From NCBI GenBank assembly GCA_037893245.1, contig JBAIAA010000607.1:372001-436000 (forward strand): a stretch of 64,000 bases of DNA, written 5' to 3'. Position numbers and translations under genes: made by a program. Position 1 is the stretch's first letter. Each line of letters opens with the position of its first letter. The notes below the pieces were generated by a model that saw only the letters and a list, made by a program, of their open reading frames with translations, was not told the DNA's origin and ran no database searches. The stretch comes from Crossaster papposus. Taxonomy: Eukaryota > Echinodermata > Asteroidea > Velatida > Solasteridae. Below are positions 21,905-34,500 of this stretch, piece after piece.

Positions 21905-22290
21905 TACTGGACTCTAGTCTAGTTATTGCTTTTTAAACATTTGGACATCATCTGGCGCTACTACTAGAGTCCGAGGAAGTACAACATGTATGCATCAGGC
22001 CAAATGTCTTAAATGTGGTTCCAAATGTCGCCAAAATCCACAAAAATACTTAACAAAATACCTCAAAATCCCCTAAATCGCCATGTTGTATGTGTCCATG
22101 GAGGAATAAGAGCAGATGTGTCCAAGATCAACTTTTGGGGCTTCGGTGATATTCGCGAACAATTTCTGACCTGGAACCACATTTAAGACATTTGGCCTGT
22201 TGCATGTTGTACTTCCTCGGACTCTAGTAGCGCCATGATGTCCAAATGTTAAAAAAGCGATAACTACATGTACAGTCCAGTAACTCGGAC
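21905..22290. mobile_element. Second fold-back element abutting the first
   Basis: Arms of about 110 bp at 21915-22025 and 22165-22275 share CTACTAGAGTCCGAGGAAGT and CAAATGTCTTAAATGTGGTT in inverse. The end word GCTTTTTAA-CAT-TGGACAT is shared with the preceding palindrome. Confidence 0.7.
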
Positions 22291-22350
22291 TAATTTGGGT
22301 CCTAGTTACTCAAACTAAGATAGGCCTACTGCCTGGTTGTAAAGTTCAAA

Positions 22351-22683
22351 TATGTGACCCGCTCTACATAAATGAGTCTGATGTAGCAAAAAAAAATTTC
22401 GGAGTTATTTATAGGGCTTGAAAGAGCATCTGATAAGCTTCAATTTGATGTATGTCGGAGCGCTATAGAGTACTGCATTAATTTTTTATGATTTTTTGAA
22501 ATAATATATTTTTCAAGTGTGAAACAGCCACTTTTAAGAGAAAATTAACGTATCCCAACGATCAAAATAACTGAACTTGAAACAAAACAGTCAACAAAAT
22601 CCTGTATTAAAACACTTTAAGATTCGAAATTAAGTTTTATTTCGTTTTTTTCTGAAAATATGGATACAAACGAAGCAGAATAC

Positions 22684-22727
<44 letters not shown>

Positions 22728-22793
22728 CAATCGCCCTGTACGTGTCAACGGTAATTGCGACATCCGACTCATTTATGTAGAGCGGGTCACATA
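22351..22793. mobile_element. TIR element, TATGTGACCCGCTC ends, with internal A37
   Basis: The left end TATGTGACCCGCTCTACATA (then AATGAGTC) is mirrored by GACTCATTTATGTAGAGCGG (then GTCACATA) at 22766-22793. It contains a run of about 37 A at 22689-22725. Same terminal word as 15763-16382. Confidence 0.7.
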
Positions 22794-22799
22794 TATCTT

Positions 22800-23404
22800 C
22801 AATGCACTCTTGGTTCATTCAGGGTCTTGCACAAAACCAATAACGTTATTAGTTACAAAAATACAATGTACAAAGCCCTTCTCAATTCTCATGTTTTATA
22901 ATACGCCCGTGGTTTTTTTCACGAATTAAATGCAGTAACAACAACCATACACATCTCCAATGCAACAACACAGAGAAGAAATGAGCGGTCAAATTTAGCA
23001 CCAGGCAACGCACCTAAGATCAAAGAAGATGGCCAGTAGTACTAATTTATCACGACCGTAGATTTAAAGAAGATTGCATTTTTCATATTTAAAAAGTAAA
23101 GTTACCTTTCTCAAGAGTATTGTTTGCCATAGCGTTCACAGGAAAAACCGATGTTGTTTCCGGAAATGTGTCCTTGTATACAATAAAAGAGGGCGCTGTC
23201 CGACGACCGGCATTAAGCTGCCGTTCGCGTTGTGTGTCCGGGGCGCGCCGGAAATCCCCGGGGAAACCCCCATTTACAAAATAGCGCTTCCGCGTTGGGA
23301 TTCCCCCGCGGGATTCCCCCCTCTGACTTATAACAATAAGTGAACTTTTACATTTATTTTTATAATTCGTTACAAAAGCTTTTTCTCTTCTTTTACTCCT
23401 ATTT

Positions 23405-23435
<31 letters not shown>

Positions 23436-25471
23436 GGGGCGGCCGAGTATGTCACTGTGCACTCTGTTGAGTAAATTTGTTGGAAAAACTGTAGCTATGA
23501 TCACAACTTTTAACCGACTTCCGAAACAAGTAAAAAGAACAGGGCATATGTGATGTTTGCATTTGAAGCGGACACGGTCCTTAGCAGGATGTGATTTCAA
23601 CCAAAGATTTCAAAAATTACACCCAAATTCTCCAAATTCACATCCTTAGTCAAAATTCAAAACCCAGGATAAAGTGGATGTGAATTCAGTGGATGTTAAC
23701 TTTAGTTTTAATCTTAACGACTTAACCCAGGATGTGAATTTGAACTGGGGATGTGAATTTGGAGCATTTAGATGTGATTTTGGAAATATCTTTGGAAATA
23801 TGCTGAGGACCATGTCCGATTTGAATGCAAAATCACACCATGCTTTTTCCTAGTGTGAACTAAAGAGAGAAAACAAACAATAAAAGCTTATCCTAATTGA
23901 TTATGAATATAGTAAATATTTTACTTTTTACGTTTAAGATCTGCAATTCATGCAGTTTGTTTTCTGAAATTTATTCCGTGGTCTGCTAGGATAATAACGC
24001 TTTACTCTAAACAAAAAAACCAGAAGGTCACGCCACTGAATAGACCACAGGCTTCAATGATTTGCATTTGGGTTTTCCCCAAGATTTCATCTCTTGGATT
24101 TCCCCAACCTGTCTAAAATAGAAGTACATTGTTGTTATTATTATGGCACAATAACCAAAATGAATAACAATTTAAAACCCTGGCATATTATTACCAGGGA
24201 CCACAAACTAAGTCTGAAAAACAAATTCAAACCACGATGGGCAATATTCAGTTTTAACAAAGGATGTCAAGCAGATTTCCCCCCGAAAAAAAAATAGAGA
24301 GAGAGACAACAAAAAGTACAGATTTTTTTTTCTGATGCATATTTTAAGAGATTTTGCTACCAAAACATTTGGAGGGGTTGTGGGTAGTGCTACAGCATTC
24401 ATTTGGTATCAAAGTCGAATTCCAAACTCGTCAACCCATTTCGGTGCTTGCGGCGACACATGCATGCCGTGTATAAATACTGCTAAAATGTTCAACAAAA
24501 TTCGGTTCGTGCATGCAGAACTAACTCATGGCAGTGGCTTGCGGAATATTATAGTCAGGCAGAATGGGGCCAAATAATTGTTCACTATAAAAGCATAAAA
24601 TCTGGCACACAGTCAGAGTTTGTCACGGGAAAGATATTTGGCTGCAGAGCCATCGCAGATTTGTCTTTGGAAGAAAAACATAGTAGGTAGAATCACATGC
24701 AATGGCTTGTAATACTCTACCTATATTCTACCTATATTTTTTTCAAAGGACAAATCTGCGATGACCCTATAGCTACATATCTAACTCATGACATACTTTG
24801 ACTGCGTGCCCAAAACCATGCCTGTATCGTTTGATTGAAATGTTGTTCACCAATCTGTCTGACTAATTGGAATATTTCATCAATTCGGTTTGATCGCATG
24901 CCAACCCCATGTATATTTATGGCAGCTACTAACGGGAATATAAGAGGATCGGCATTTAATAATCTCCGACTAGGATTAGGATTCAAGTTCTGCACAGCCT
25001 CTGCTCTCTAGTGCAGTGTTGTTTTGGAGGATGGAACATGGACTTTTTAGTGGATGTGATGTTGAAGAAAGGGTAAGTGCGCGACAAGAATGTATTACTT
25101 GGCGGGATTTTTGTTCGATGCTTAAACTGATGTTTTATTATACAGGGAAATTATAAAGGTGATTCTATAGACATGCAAGTAACTATAGAACCTACCTTGC
25201 CAAAACAAATACGATTTTACTTTCACATAACAACTTAAACAAATTATACATTGGCTTCCCATATGATCGACTGATGGGCTTGGTTGTGATAGGCTATTCT
25301 CTGTCTATTTTTGGAAATGGCGTCATAGAGTTCTTCGTTTAAAAAGGATTTCCCAACTTTTTGTCAGAAATACAACTCAATTCTACCATCTGGTGCCCAC
25401 CTCGTCCATACAGTTCTCTCCTTTGTTTTTTACCCGTCAAAGATAGAATTTTGTTTGATCACGTAGTTGAT
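22800..25471. other. Intergenic region between MED6 and the galaxin-like gene
   Basis: It should contain the MED6 first exon or promoter and the galaxin promoter, but I cannot place either. It holds a T/G homopolymer (G-run about 23417-23439), the element at 23584-23842, and an inverted repeat at about 24635-24765 (GCAGAGCCATCGCAGATTTG and its inverse). A donor-like GAAGAAAG|GTAAGTG at 25072/25073 may end a 5' untranslated exon of the galaxin gene. This is speculative. Confidence 0.4.
23584..23842. mobile_element. GGATGTGAATT-saturated element, uninterrupted copy
   Basis: Ends AGCAGGATGTGATTTCAACC and the inverse-type TGCAAAATCACACCATGCT. The interior repeats GATGTGAATTTG. It contains the intact site GACTTAACCCAGG (23719-23731) that corresponds to the TTAA insertion point in the 10-kb paralogue. 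Confidence 0.65.
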
Positions 25472-25535
25472 ATGGCTTTATTTTTGGATCGTTTCACCTT
25501 TGTTCTGATTATAATGACGTTGGACAAAACGCAAG
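25472..25535 (+). CDS. Galaxin-like exon 1, signal peptide
   Basis: The ATG is at 25472 in a GTTGATATGG context. The exon encodes MALFLDR, then a hydrophobic FTFVLIIMTL, then DKTQ, and leaves one base (G) before GTAAGT. Exon 2 supplies GT to make Gly, so the join reads Q-G-I-A-P-L-C. No stop-free alternative upstream is needed. Confidence 0.8.
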
Positions 25536-28500
25536 GTAAGTGACTTGCAGCGAGGGTCTCTGTGACATGTTTTGTTTATACACGCTATACTCCGAAGCTT
25601 GTATGTATTTTTGTTTACAATGAGGGTGTTTCTGAGATAATCAATCGATTTGTTTAAATAGATAAAGACACATTTTGAATCGTGCAAAAACACGTTGCAT
25701 TTTGTTATGATGCTATGGGATTCGATTGTGTCATATGAAAGTCAGATTCCTGTGAAAATCGGAATCCTTTTCTAAACCCCATTATTGGTTAAACCCTCTG
25801 ACGTGACCGGTCACTCTCCTATAACTATCTTCATTTAGGCGTGTGCAATACTACAAAATGAGTCCGTATGGAATTCATGCTACACATGTCGTTATTAATG
25901 TGTGCGCATAGCCGGCATAACCATATTGGCTTGTAAAGACCCACATTCTCGATTTAATTTTCGGATCATTTTCTGTCTGATGCTCCGTTTTCGCGTGTTT
26001 GCCAAACAAATTATTGTTGCCATTTTGGTTTTATTCAGCCATTCGCCTTCATTTAACTGGAGACTTTTGTTCTGTTGTTTCGTGACATTGCTAACCGATT
26101 AAAAAAAAAGGTAGTATACACCACCAGTGGTAATTATCAGAATTATCAGAATTATCAGGAATGAGTGGATTTGCAATTGGAGGGTTGTATTTTATAGTAA
26201 ATGTCGTTTACCTGACCTGTTCAAAGTTTTACAATCATGGATGCTAAGAAAAGCAAGAAAAACGGCGTTCGTTTTCAACCGGCGTCAGGCAGTGGTTCTT
26301 ATGTTGTTCTTATGTTGTCCAACGAACAGAACTAACCAGAATGCCTGGTACATTTAATTAATTAATTAATAAAAGTAATTAATTAACTATTAAATTATCG
26401 ACAAGTCACTCCCTCTGTAGTTTTGTTTTCGTGTACGCGACGTCACACCATGGCTCGCGATTTCCAAAGACGAAATTGATTTCATTCAACTTTTTGTTGT
26501 GCATGACTAACAATATCGTGTACAATAATTATTATTATGTAAATTATTTTAGGAAGTGCTTTTTTGAAATCGGAAGTTATCACACCATTACCGTGAACAA
26601 TACCTCTTTTTAATCATTTCCCTGGAAAAGCGGAAATTGTGAAATATTCTGACGGATATAAAAAGATAATTTTTGTATTTGTATCTGATAACTATTTCGA
26701 AATTTCCATCTGCGTTCTTGTAATAACATTGTCACGAGTACATTAATAATGGGGTTGTGTCAAGTGTCCTTATCATGTAAATGACTTTAGGTTTACTTTC
26801 TGTTTCCATTCAAATAGTGCTGCAACACGTTTGATTCCCCCCGGCTATTAAAAACCGGAAACTACCTCCTTCCCCCCCCCCCCCTCACCCCGTGTGAACG
26901 AGCCCCAAAGTACGCACGCACGCGCACATGCACACAGGCGTAAATTTAAACATGAAGCGCGTTATGTGGCAGGGGAACACCCCCTCGCCCCTCTTTTGCG
27001 TTGGTCATTGTGTTCCCGGAATCTCAGGAATTCTTTTTAGGTTTTTAAGGTAGGATACACAATTTGCAGATATCAAAAAGTTTAGTATATGAAGCATTTC
27101 AAACTTATTATCTAAAGGCCCAGTCCCACTGCACTTGCGCACGATTTACTCATGAATTGCGCATAAAATTTTCTTTGTGCGTGATTCGTCAGTGATGTGC
27201 GTAAATCCCACGTGATTCACACGTGGAGCATCAGTTTTTGTAAGTGATTGTACGCGGAGACGGGTTTGTGCGCGATCGCCGGTTTTGAACGGTTCAAAAT
27301 TTTTTCCACGCACAACGTGCGCGATTATACGCAGTTTATGCGCAGTTTATGCGCAATGTACGTAGTTTGGACGTGGAAGGTGCGTGATATGTGCGTGATA
27401 TGTGCGTGTTCTGTCAGTGCGCCCTTCATCAGTGATACATGCGTGCTCCATGCGCGGACCGTACGTGATTCATCAGTGCTCGTGCGCTGTTCATGCGTGA
27501 TCCATACGTGTTACATTCGCTATACATGCGTCGATTGAACGTCAGAAATTGTATCGGGTTTGGGCTTGTGCGCTGTTGTGCGTGGAATGTTCGTTCTTTG
27601 TCAGTGATTGTAAGTGATACATGCGCAGTTTATACGCGATTCATCGGTGATTCTGACCACGCACAACCCCAGAAAATGACCAATTTCTCCACGAACAATC
27701 ACGCACAAACCAATTTTATGCGCGATTTATGCGTGATTTATGCGTCATTGGCAATGGGACTGGGCCTTAACAGAAACTGGAAGATTTTCATTACGAAAGT
27801 GGATGACAAAAACATTTAGAGCCAGTAAAACTAACCTTAAAATGTTTTTTTTTTATGACTTCAATGTAATTGTCTTGATGTGTTTGTATGTACTGAGGGC
27901 CCCAAATGATGAATATCTGCTGGATGGGCTACCCTCATTAAAGATGGTTCACGGTAAATACACAAATTGGAATGATTAGGGCTTTGAGTAAACTGTATTT
28001 TTTTTTTTTTTAATAGGTATTGCACCACTTTGCGTGAATCCGTTCACGGCTGAACCGGTGGCCTACGACCCGTCACGAGAGATGTGTTGCGGTGGCACGC
28101 TCCACGATGTACGTACCAGCACCGGACAAAACTGTTGTAAGTATACGCAATAATCAACTCGGATATCCCAATAATTTTGCTCTACCCGTCAAAATAATGC
28201 TACCCAACAACTGACGAGTTTTTTTTCCTACGGCACGAGCGGCGAGAACACGTACTATAGTGTTACGTCTGATTTTGAGTGTAATTCCACAATCCGTAAA
28301 TAGTAACCACCAGTTATTTCAAACAAGGCAGGGTTACTAAAATAAAGGGTAGGGTTAAACATGAATGCTATATTTTGTAATGGTGCCAGTGTTTTCGATG
28401 GGATGGGCTGAGTAAAGGTAACGGTAGACAAGCAGGAAGTAGTATACGAGAAAACTACACCGACTTCTAAAAACAGCAGAAGGTGAAAGATTGATGCAGG

Positions 28501-31500
28501 GAGGGGAGGAGGTGGCACGGTGATGAAGCGTGTGTGTGATACTTAAATTTTCAATCCCGTCTAGTCTTGGTTGCAAGGCGTCCTAATCGCGTAGTAGGCC
28601 GCCGATGCCGGCGCCCTCTAACGTATAGACCTCGCCATGACCTTCGTCTTGGCTAACTCACATAATCGCTCGGAAAATTCCGAGCAGAATTGTGTTGCGT
28701 GCATAATTCCGTGACGTAACAGAAACTTGACTAATGAGTCAGCGAGTATGCATCATTACGTCAAGCGACTATACACACAACATCACACGCGCAATTCTGC
28801 TCGGAATCTTTACGAGCGATTATGTCAGTTTATAGCCAAGGCGTCCTAAAGTCATGGCGTGGTCTACGGCTACGACGTGCACCCGCATATGCGGCCTACG
28901 CGCGCTACCTGTCTTTCATTAACATTTATTCCCAATTCCAACAATATACAACGAGAAATGAAAAGGAAGATGACGTCACCCAATGTGTATTGAATGACAC
29001 TGCAGTTTTTTTTGTAGCGGGGTCACCGCTCCGAGTTGACGCACGCTATCCGGCTCTTTTGTGTGACGTCATTTGAACGCGATACTGTGTATTATTATTA
29101 GTCAATGAGCGCTATATTACTCAGTGGTGCATGCCACTTCGAACCGGATACGGAATGCCGACATATAGGGTGTTATTTTTTTACTAATACACTCGGAACT
29201 ACCAATTGACCCAGAATCCGGGTCACGTGGGGCCTGGCTTTTTTTTTTCGGGTCAAAATGACAATTGCATGGGTCAGAATTACATTTTCCGGGCAAGAAG
29301 CCAAATAAGTGTCGTTTTTAACCGGAAACTTATTCCGACCTGGAAAAGAGGTCAGGCCCTGCGCGGGCCACTGGACCTGGATTACGGGTCAGTCTGACCC
29401 GGGGTCTTTCTAGAGTGTACAGGGAAAGGCTCAGTTTTACCCCTGTCCCTCGTGGAAGGTAACACGTCAAACTGGGAACGATGGTTACTAAACAGGGGCT
29501 TTCCTAAGGAGCACCGAGTCGGAGAATGAGCGTGGAAAGTGCGTGTATAGATGATGTGCCTCTGTTTACATCTGTATTCAAATGTGCTCGTCAGTATGCG
29601 CACGAATCATGTTTTACATAAATTTGGTTAAGAGATGACATCAGAGGTCACATAATTCAAAGGCGATCTGACCTGCGACGTCAGTCTTTAAGCAAATTGT
29701 ATGTAAAACATGATGGGTGCGCATCACTGCCGGGCACATTTGAATACAGATGTAAACACGTGACGTCAGAGGGCACATCGTCTATACGATCAAATTTTAC
29801 GATTCTGTGGTCCAGGTTTATTAATTTTTTTGTATCGTTTAATTTACCGCGTAATTCGGTTTTGCGCGGATTTATAATGCTCAGTGCTTCAAATCATCAT
29901 TCAATATTTCGTTCTGAGTACGGAAAAATACTCTTGGTTCGTTCGATTTAAACAAATTTTACTATCCAACTTCACAAGTGATGCTCTGCGGTAAACAGTG
30001 CGTTGTCGTCATCAATACATAATATGAGCCAAGTTCAAAAGAGGATGACGCCCCCGCCAGGAAATCTCTGTCTCAAAATGCTTAAAAATGAAAGAACTTA
30101 AGGCCGAGTTCGGGCGGTCTGTTCTTGACACGCGAACTCTTTTCTCGCGCTCGAACGGCGGGAACGCAACCCGTGAATTTTGCACTCGGAACAAGAACAC
30201 ACACCACCTATCCATCAGGGTTTTGCAAGAACAAGTTACGCGTGTCAAGAACAGACCGCCCGAACTCGGCCATAATGTCGCCACCGGCCACAGTGATGTA
30301 TTATGTTTGAAGAATGGTGGAGTTATAGAATGTAAAGACGTATCACTGGGGCTTCGACATTGACCTTTTTCTTCCAATTTTTTACAGAAATGTCGAGTAG
30401 TATATTCCATTCAGAAACGTTTATCCTTTAAACTCTATGAATGTGAACAGATAACAACAAAGGTAATAACAAAGGTGTGCAAAGTATTTGTGCTTTGACA
30501 TTGACATACAGTGTGTCCCATAGAATGTTGAGGGCTTCACAATGTTCGCGTCAACCACCCTGTGCCGTTGACATCATCGCTATATATAGTGCATTTTTCG
30601 CTATTTTAATGTACCGTAAAATTGTTTCACAGTGAGAGGCCATGACAATTTTCCGCCGTGGTATGGAAACCAACACAAAAGTTGAGGAGGGTGTATGTTC
30701 TTTGTTTAAATATAAATAGCTTATTTCGGAGAGCGTTTCTATTGACAATTCTACTTAACTGGAACTGTATAGCCCTATATATTGATGACGTTAGGCAAAA
30801 AAAACAAACCAAGTTTAGCGTCATGCCTTTTTTTTTAAAGGAAGGAGGAGGCCCTTTTTTCCCCCTTTTTTTTCTTCAAAATGGCCGCCCGACACATCTT
30901 AATTAGAGTCATGCAGTAAACATGTCACACCCTATCTTCCAATTTAAAATTAAAACATGGTTCACCCACGATTAAAACAAAAAAATTTGTGGGTCGATCA
31001 AGTATGCACCGTACACGACTACACGTCACACCCTAGCCTTCTTATTAGAACAAAATATATTTCCAGAGCATGTACACAGTTATGCTAAAGTCTAAAATAC
31101 GATCATAAAATTGTATTATCTTTAAAAAAAATTATATTTTTTTTGTTTTTTTGTTGTTGCCAAAATGGTCAAATTTATCATTTTTTCAAAAAGAAAAGAA
31201 AAAGAAAAAAGGAGGCGGCCCCCAAAAAGGAAGCGGGCGGTGACGCTAAACATTTCCACGCTCATGTTTGCCTCTGTGAGTGGCTCCCGATCCCCTGCAC
31301 GATCACCGTTTCCAGTCACGGTGACGTGTTAACTTTTACGAGTGACAGGGCTAAAAACTTATTTTCTATGTTTTTTTCGGTCGACATTCTTTACGTAAAA
31401 CGCGTCGAGCGGCGACCCTTACTGAAAAGTGCAATGTCATGCGGCAAACATTGGATTACGTCATCAATACATTATGGCTATTCCTTTTTTTGGTCTTTTT

Positions 31501-34500
31501 TCTTTTCCATTTTTTCTGTTGGTTATAAACACCTAATGAACTTTACATTGTCTTCACAATGATCTAATTTTACACTGAAGGACGATTCCCTAAAAAAGAA
31601 GTAATTTGAAGTAAGCGGGAGAGGCAAAGCCTCGTAATATACAAGTACAAAATGATGGCAAATACACGTTCATACTTCTTGCGATTGGGATCTGCGATGC
31701 GAATTTGACATCACGATTCACGAATTCGCCAGAGTCGAAATGTGTTCAACGTTTAACGTTTCCTGACGTCACCAGTAATACGCGCACTTTGTGTGGATGT
31801 GTGTGGATTGCAGGGTTGTAGTCGAGTCCCTGCAAGTCCTTTCACAAGTCCTTTCGTGAAGCCAGTCACAAGTCCCTTCATAAAGGCAGTCACAAGTAAC
31901 TAGATGAACAATGACAAAGGAATGCTTTTGTCAAAGCTGATTTGAATAGCTTGTGATTTGAATTGGAACTGAAGGACTTGTGATGGACTTGCAGGGACTT
32001 ACAGGGACTTGCAGGGACTTGTGATGGACTCGACTACATCCCTGGTGGATTGTGGAAGTTTGTTGAAATAAAAACAAATCTTTTGCATTTCTAAACAAAG
32101 TTTATAATACTCTTTCATAGACTTCCAAACACTATTACGCCGTCTTTTAAATATACTTTTCATTTCAAATACACCGCAAGGAAAACTTACATGATGTAGT
32201 TAATGCTATCAAGCCCTGTGTTGGTAGAGCACCGGAACGGCAATCCAAAGATCGCAGGTTTAAACCCCGCTCCAGTCAAATGTTTTGTTTAATTAATTTT
32301 GTTTAAATCGTTTAATTTGTTGTTTTGTTTAAAGGCGGAAATCAGATTTTTGACAATTTGTCTCACGTGTGTTGTGGCCAAGAGGCCATTCCCATCTACG
32401 ATCAAAAGCGATGCTGCCACAGAACCATCGTTTATAACTCCGAAACGCAAATGTGCTGCGGAAACAATGTGTACGCCAAATCCGATGGTAAGTGCTTATA
32501 CCCAAAACCCTGTTCCAAATTTACCTTTTAGTATTAGGCATTGCCCACTTTAAATTCTTCCCAATAAACACGCGTAGTCAGTTATAATATCCACCAACCG
32601 CGCTGCTACATCATTTTAAACAATTTGGTTGAACTTATCAACTGATTGGTAGATGTGTGTACAACCAATGATTTCAATTTTAACCAAAATAGTGGTCAAA
32701 ATAACCAATGATATTGGTCATTTAAACAAAAATATTAGTCAAAATAACAAATATTTTGGTTAAAATTGACAAATACATTTGTTGGACACAATCATATCTC
32801 AATCAATTGGTTATTTCCAACCATCCTGTTTTTAGGGTGTAGCCCATTAAGAAACTCATTGACGCAAATGTTACAGTCCCAGCACCGGATTATACGCATG
32901 ACTGCACAGCAGTAGCTGCATTGTATAGCTACACAGCGGGGAGCTGCACTGCACAGTGGACTCAGCGAGCAGCTGCCACACAGACCGTGTTTTACGGCAT
33001 AGCACGGCTAATGAGCCGCGGCAAGTTTTTGTTAACACATTTTCCGGCCTTGGTCTAAAGAGATATGGGGCTTATCATAATTATCCCCCAAACAGATTAC
33101 AACTCGTGCTGTGGCAACTACCCAATAAATGCCTTCCAGGACACGTGCTGCCGTGTGATTGGTCCTTTAGGGGTGACGTCTCTGCCAAGTAAGGGCAGAG
33201 GTCAGTGTTGTGGCCTGGACCTGACCTATGACCCCGAGACTCAGATGTGCTGCCAGGGTCAGACAGAAGATGGAATGTTGAGTGAGGTAAATTTTAAACC
33301 CATTATTGTACCATATAGGTGACCTGTCACCACAAAATGGGAGTAAAGTCGCACAATGTGATTTGGAGATATGGTCATCCAAAGTCAAAATATGAAGGAG
33401 TGGTCAATTTTAAGATTTTGCGTAATTTAGAAAGTCTAAGTCCTCCTCTACATATTCCCATTTTTGGGGTGAGATCAGATGAACGAAAACCATTTAAATT
33501 AGGCGATTTTACGTAGTGTTTGCGTAGTAAGTGTTTGGATTAAAGTCCATTAGTGGTCTAATTAACACGGTGATTAAATATGCAAATAAAATCATCGTAT
33601 TAGTATCCCACGTTTTTGAAATTTTGATATTTTGTTGTTTATACAATAGTTTGTGATAGATCTTTGCAGGAACATTTCATGCATTTAATAGTGATTGTTC
33701 ATTCATTTTAACATCGCTGAAAATCTTATTCTTCACTTCCATCACACTGAAACAATAACATTTAACTTCGTGGACATTTCTCATCAACCTTTCTTGTAAA
33801 CACTGAAACATGGTAGACTTCGCATTAAACGATTCGCAAAAAAGTATGAACGTCATTTTCGCAACGAATTAATTCGTCACATCGCGCTGCGAATGATTCG
33901 CGCCCAGTGTTCGAATTCGCACGATTACAATTCACATCGCATTCACGCCAACACGCAATGTTCAACAACTTCCATTTGCAAATATTTTTGTGCATATCCG
34001 ATGGGAAATAATTGTTCGTGTAGTCTATAGTTTGCAAACGTTGGCAGCGTTGGCAATGATCAATGTCGCCCTCTGTACATTATTGGAAATAATCCAGCAC
34101 TTCTGGAATATTGAAAGGCTCGACATAGAGTTGAATACCGCCCTCGGTGTTTGTATACAACAACTTACACTTTCTGTTTTGTGTTAAAAGAGCGGGAAAA
34201 CCCCTGACAAACCTGCTCTAGAGTCCAGTAAGAGGAAAGATGACTGTTCTTTCCACTTCAGTAATTTAGACCTCCCGAATCAACCAATACTATAGTTTGA
34301 GTCAGTGTTCTTTCGTTTTAAATCCACAAATTGTTGGTGGTTTGGATTAAGAAGGTTCTTAACAAAGACGGGCCAATCAAAAGCTTTACATTCGTAACCC
34401 AACTTTCTGCGACTCGAACCCCATTTAAATCATGCCATTCAACCAGTCATACTGCTTTCTATGGCGTGCATAGTTGACATTTAATCAAAAATAGAGATAT

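Larger units (their letters stand above)
28137..32334. other. Galaxin-like intron 2
   Basis: It holds five separate inverted-repeat elements (listed individually), the inverse copy of the MED6 intron repeat (30805-31130) and a tRNA-like piece at 32222-32280. No coding exon found. Confidence 0.6.

Noticed and set aside
25018..25072. Alternative first exon of the galaxin-like gene with ATG and donor GTAAGT
   Set aside because: No hydrophobic signal and no defined acceptor before 25472. It could be an untranslated exon but this cannot be shown.
27248..27979. Open frames of about 100 codons rich in Cys, Arg and Val
   Set aside because: By-product of the GCGTGAT-type repeats in the 27113-27770 element.
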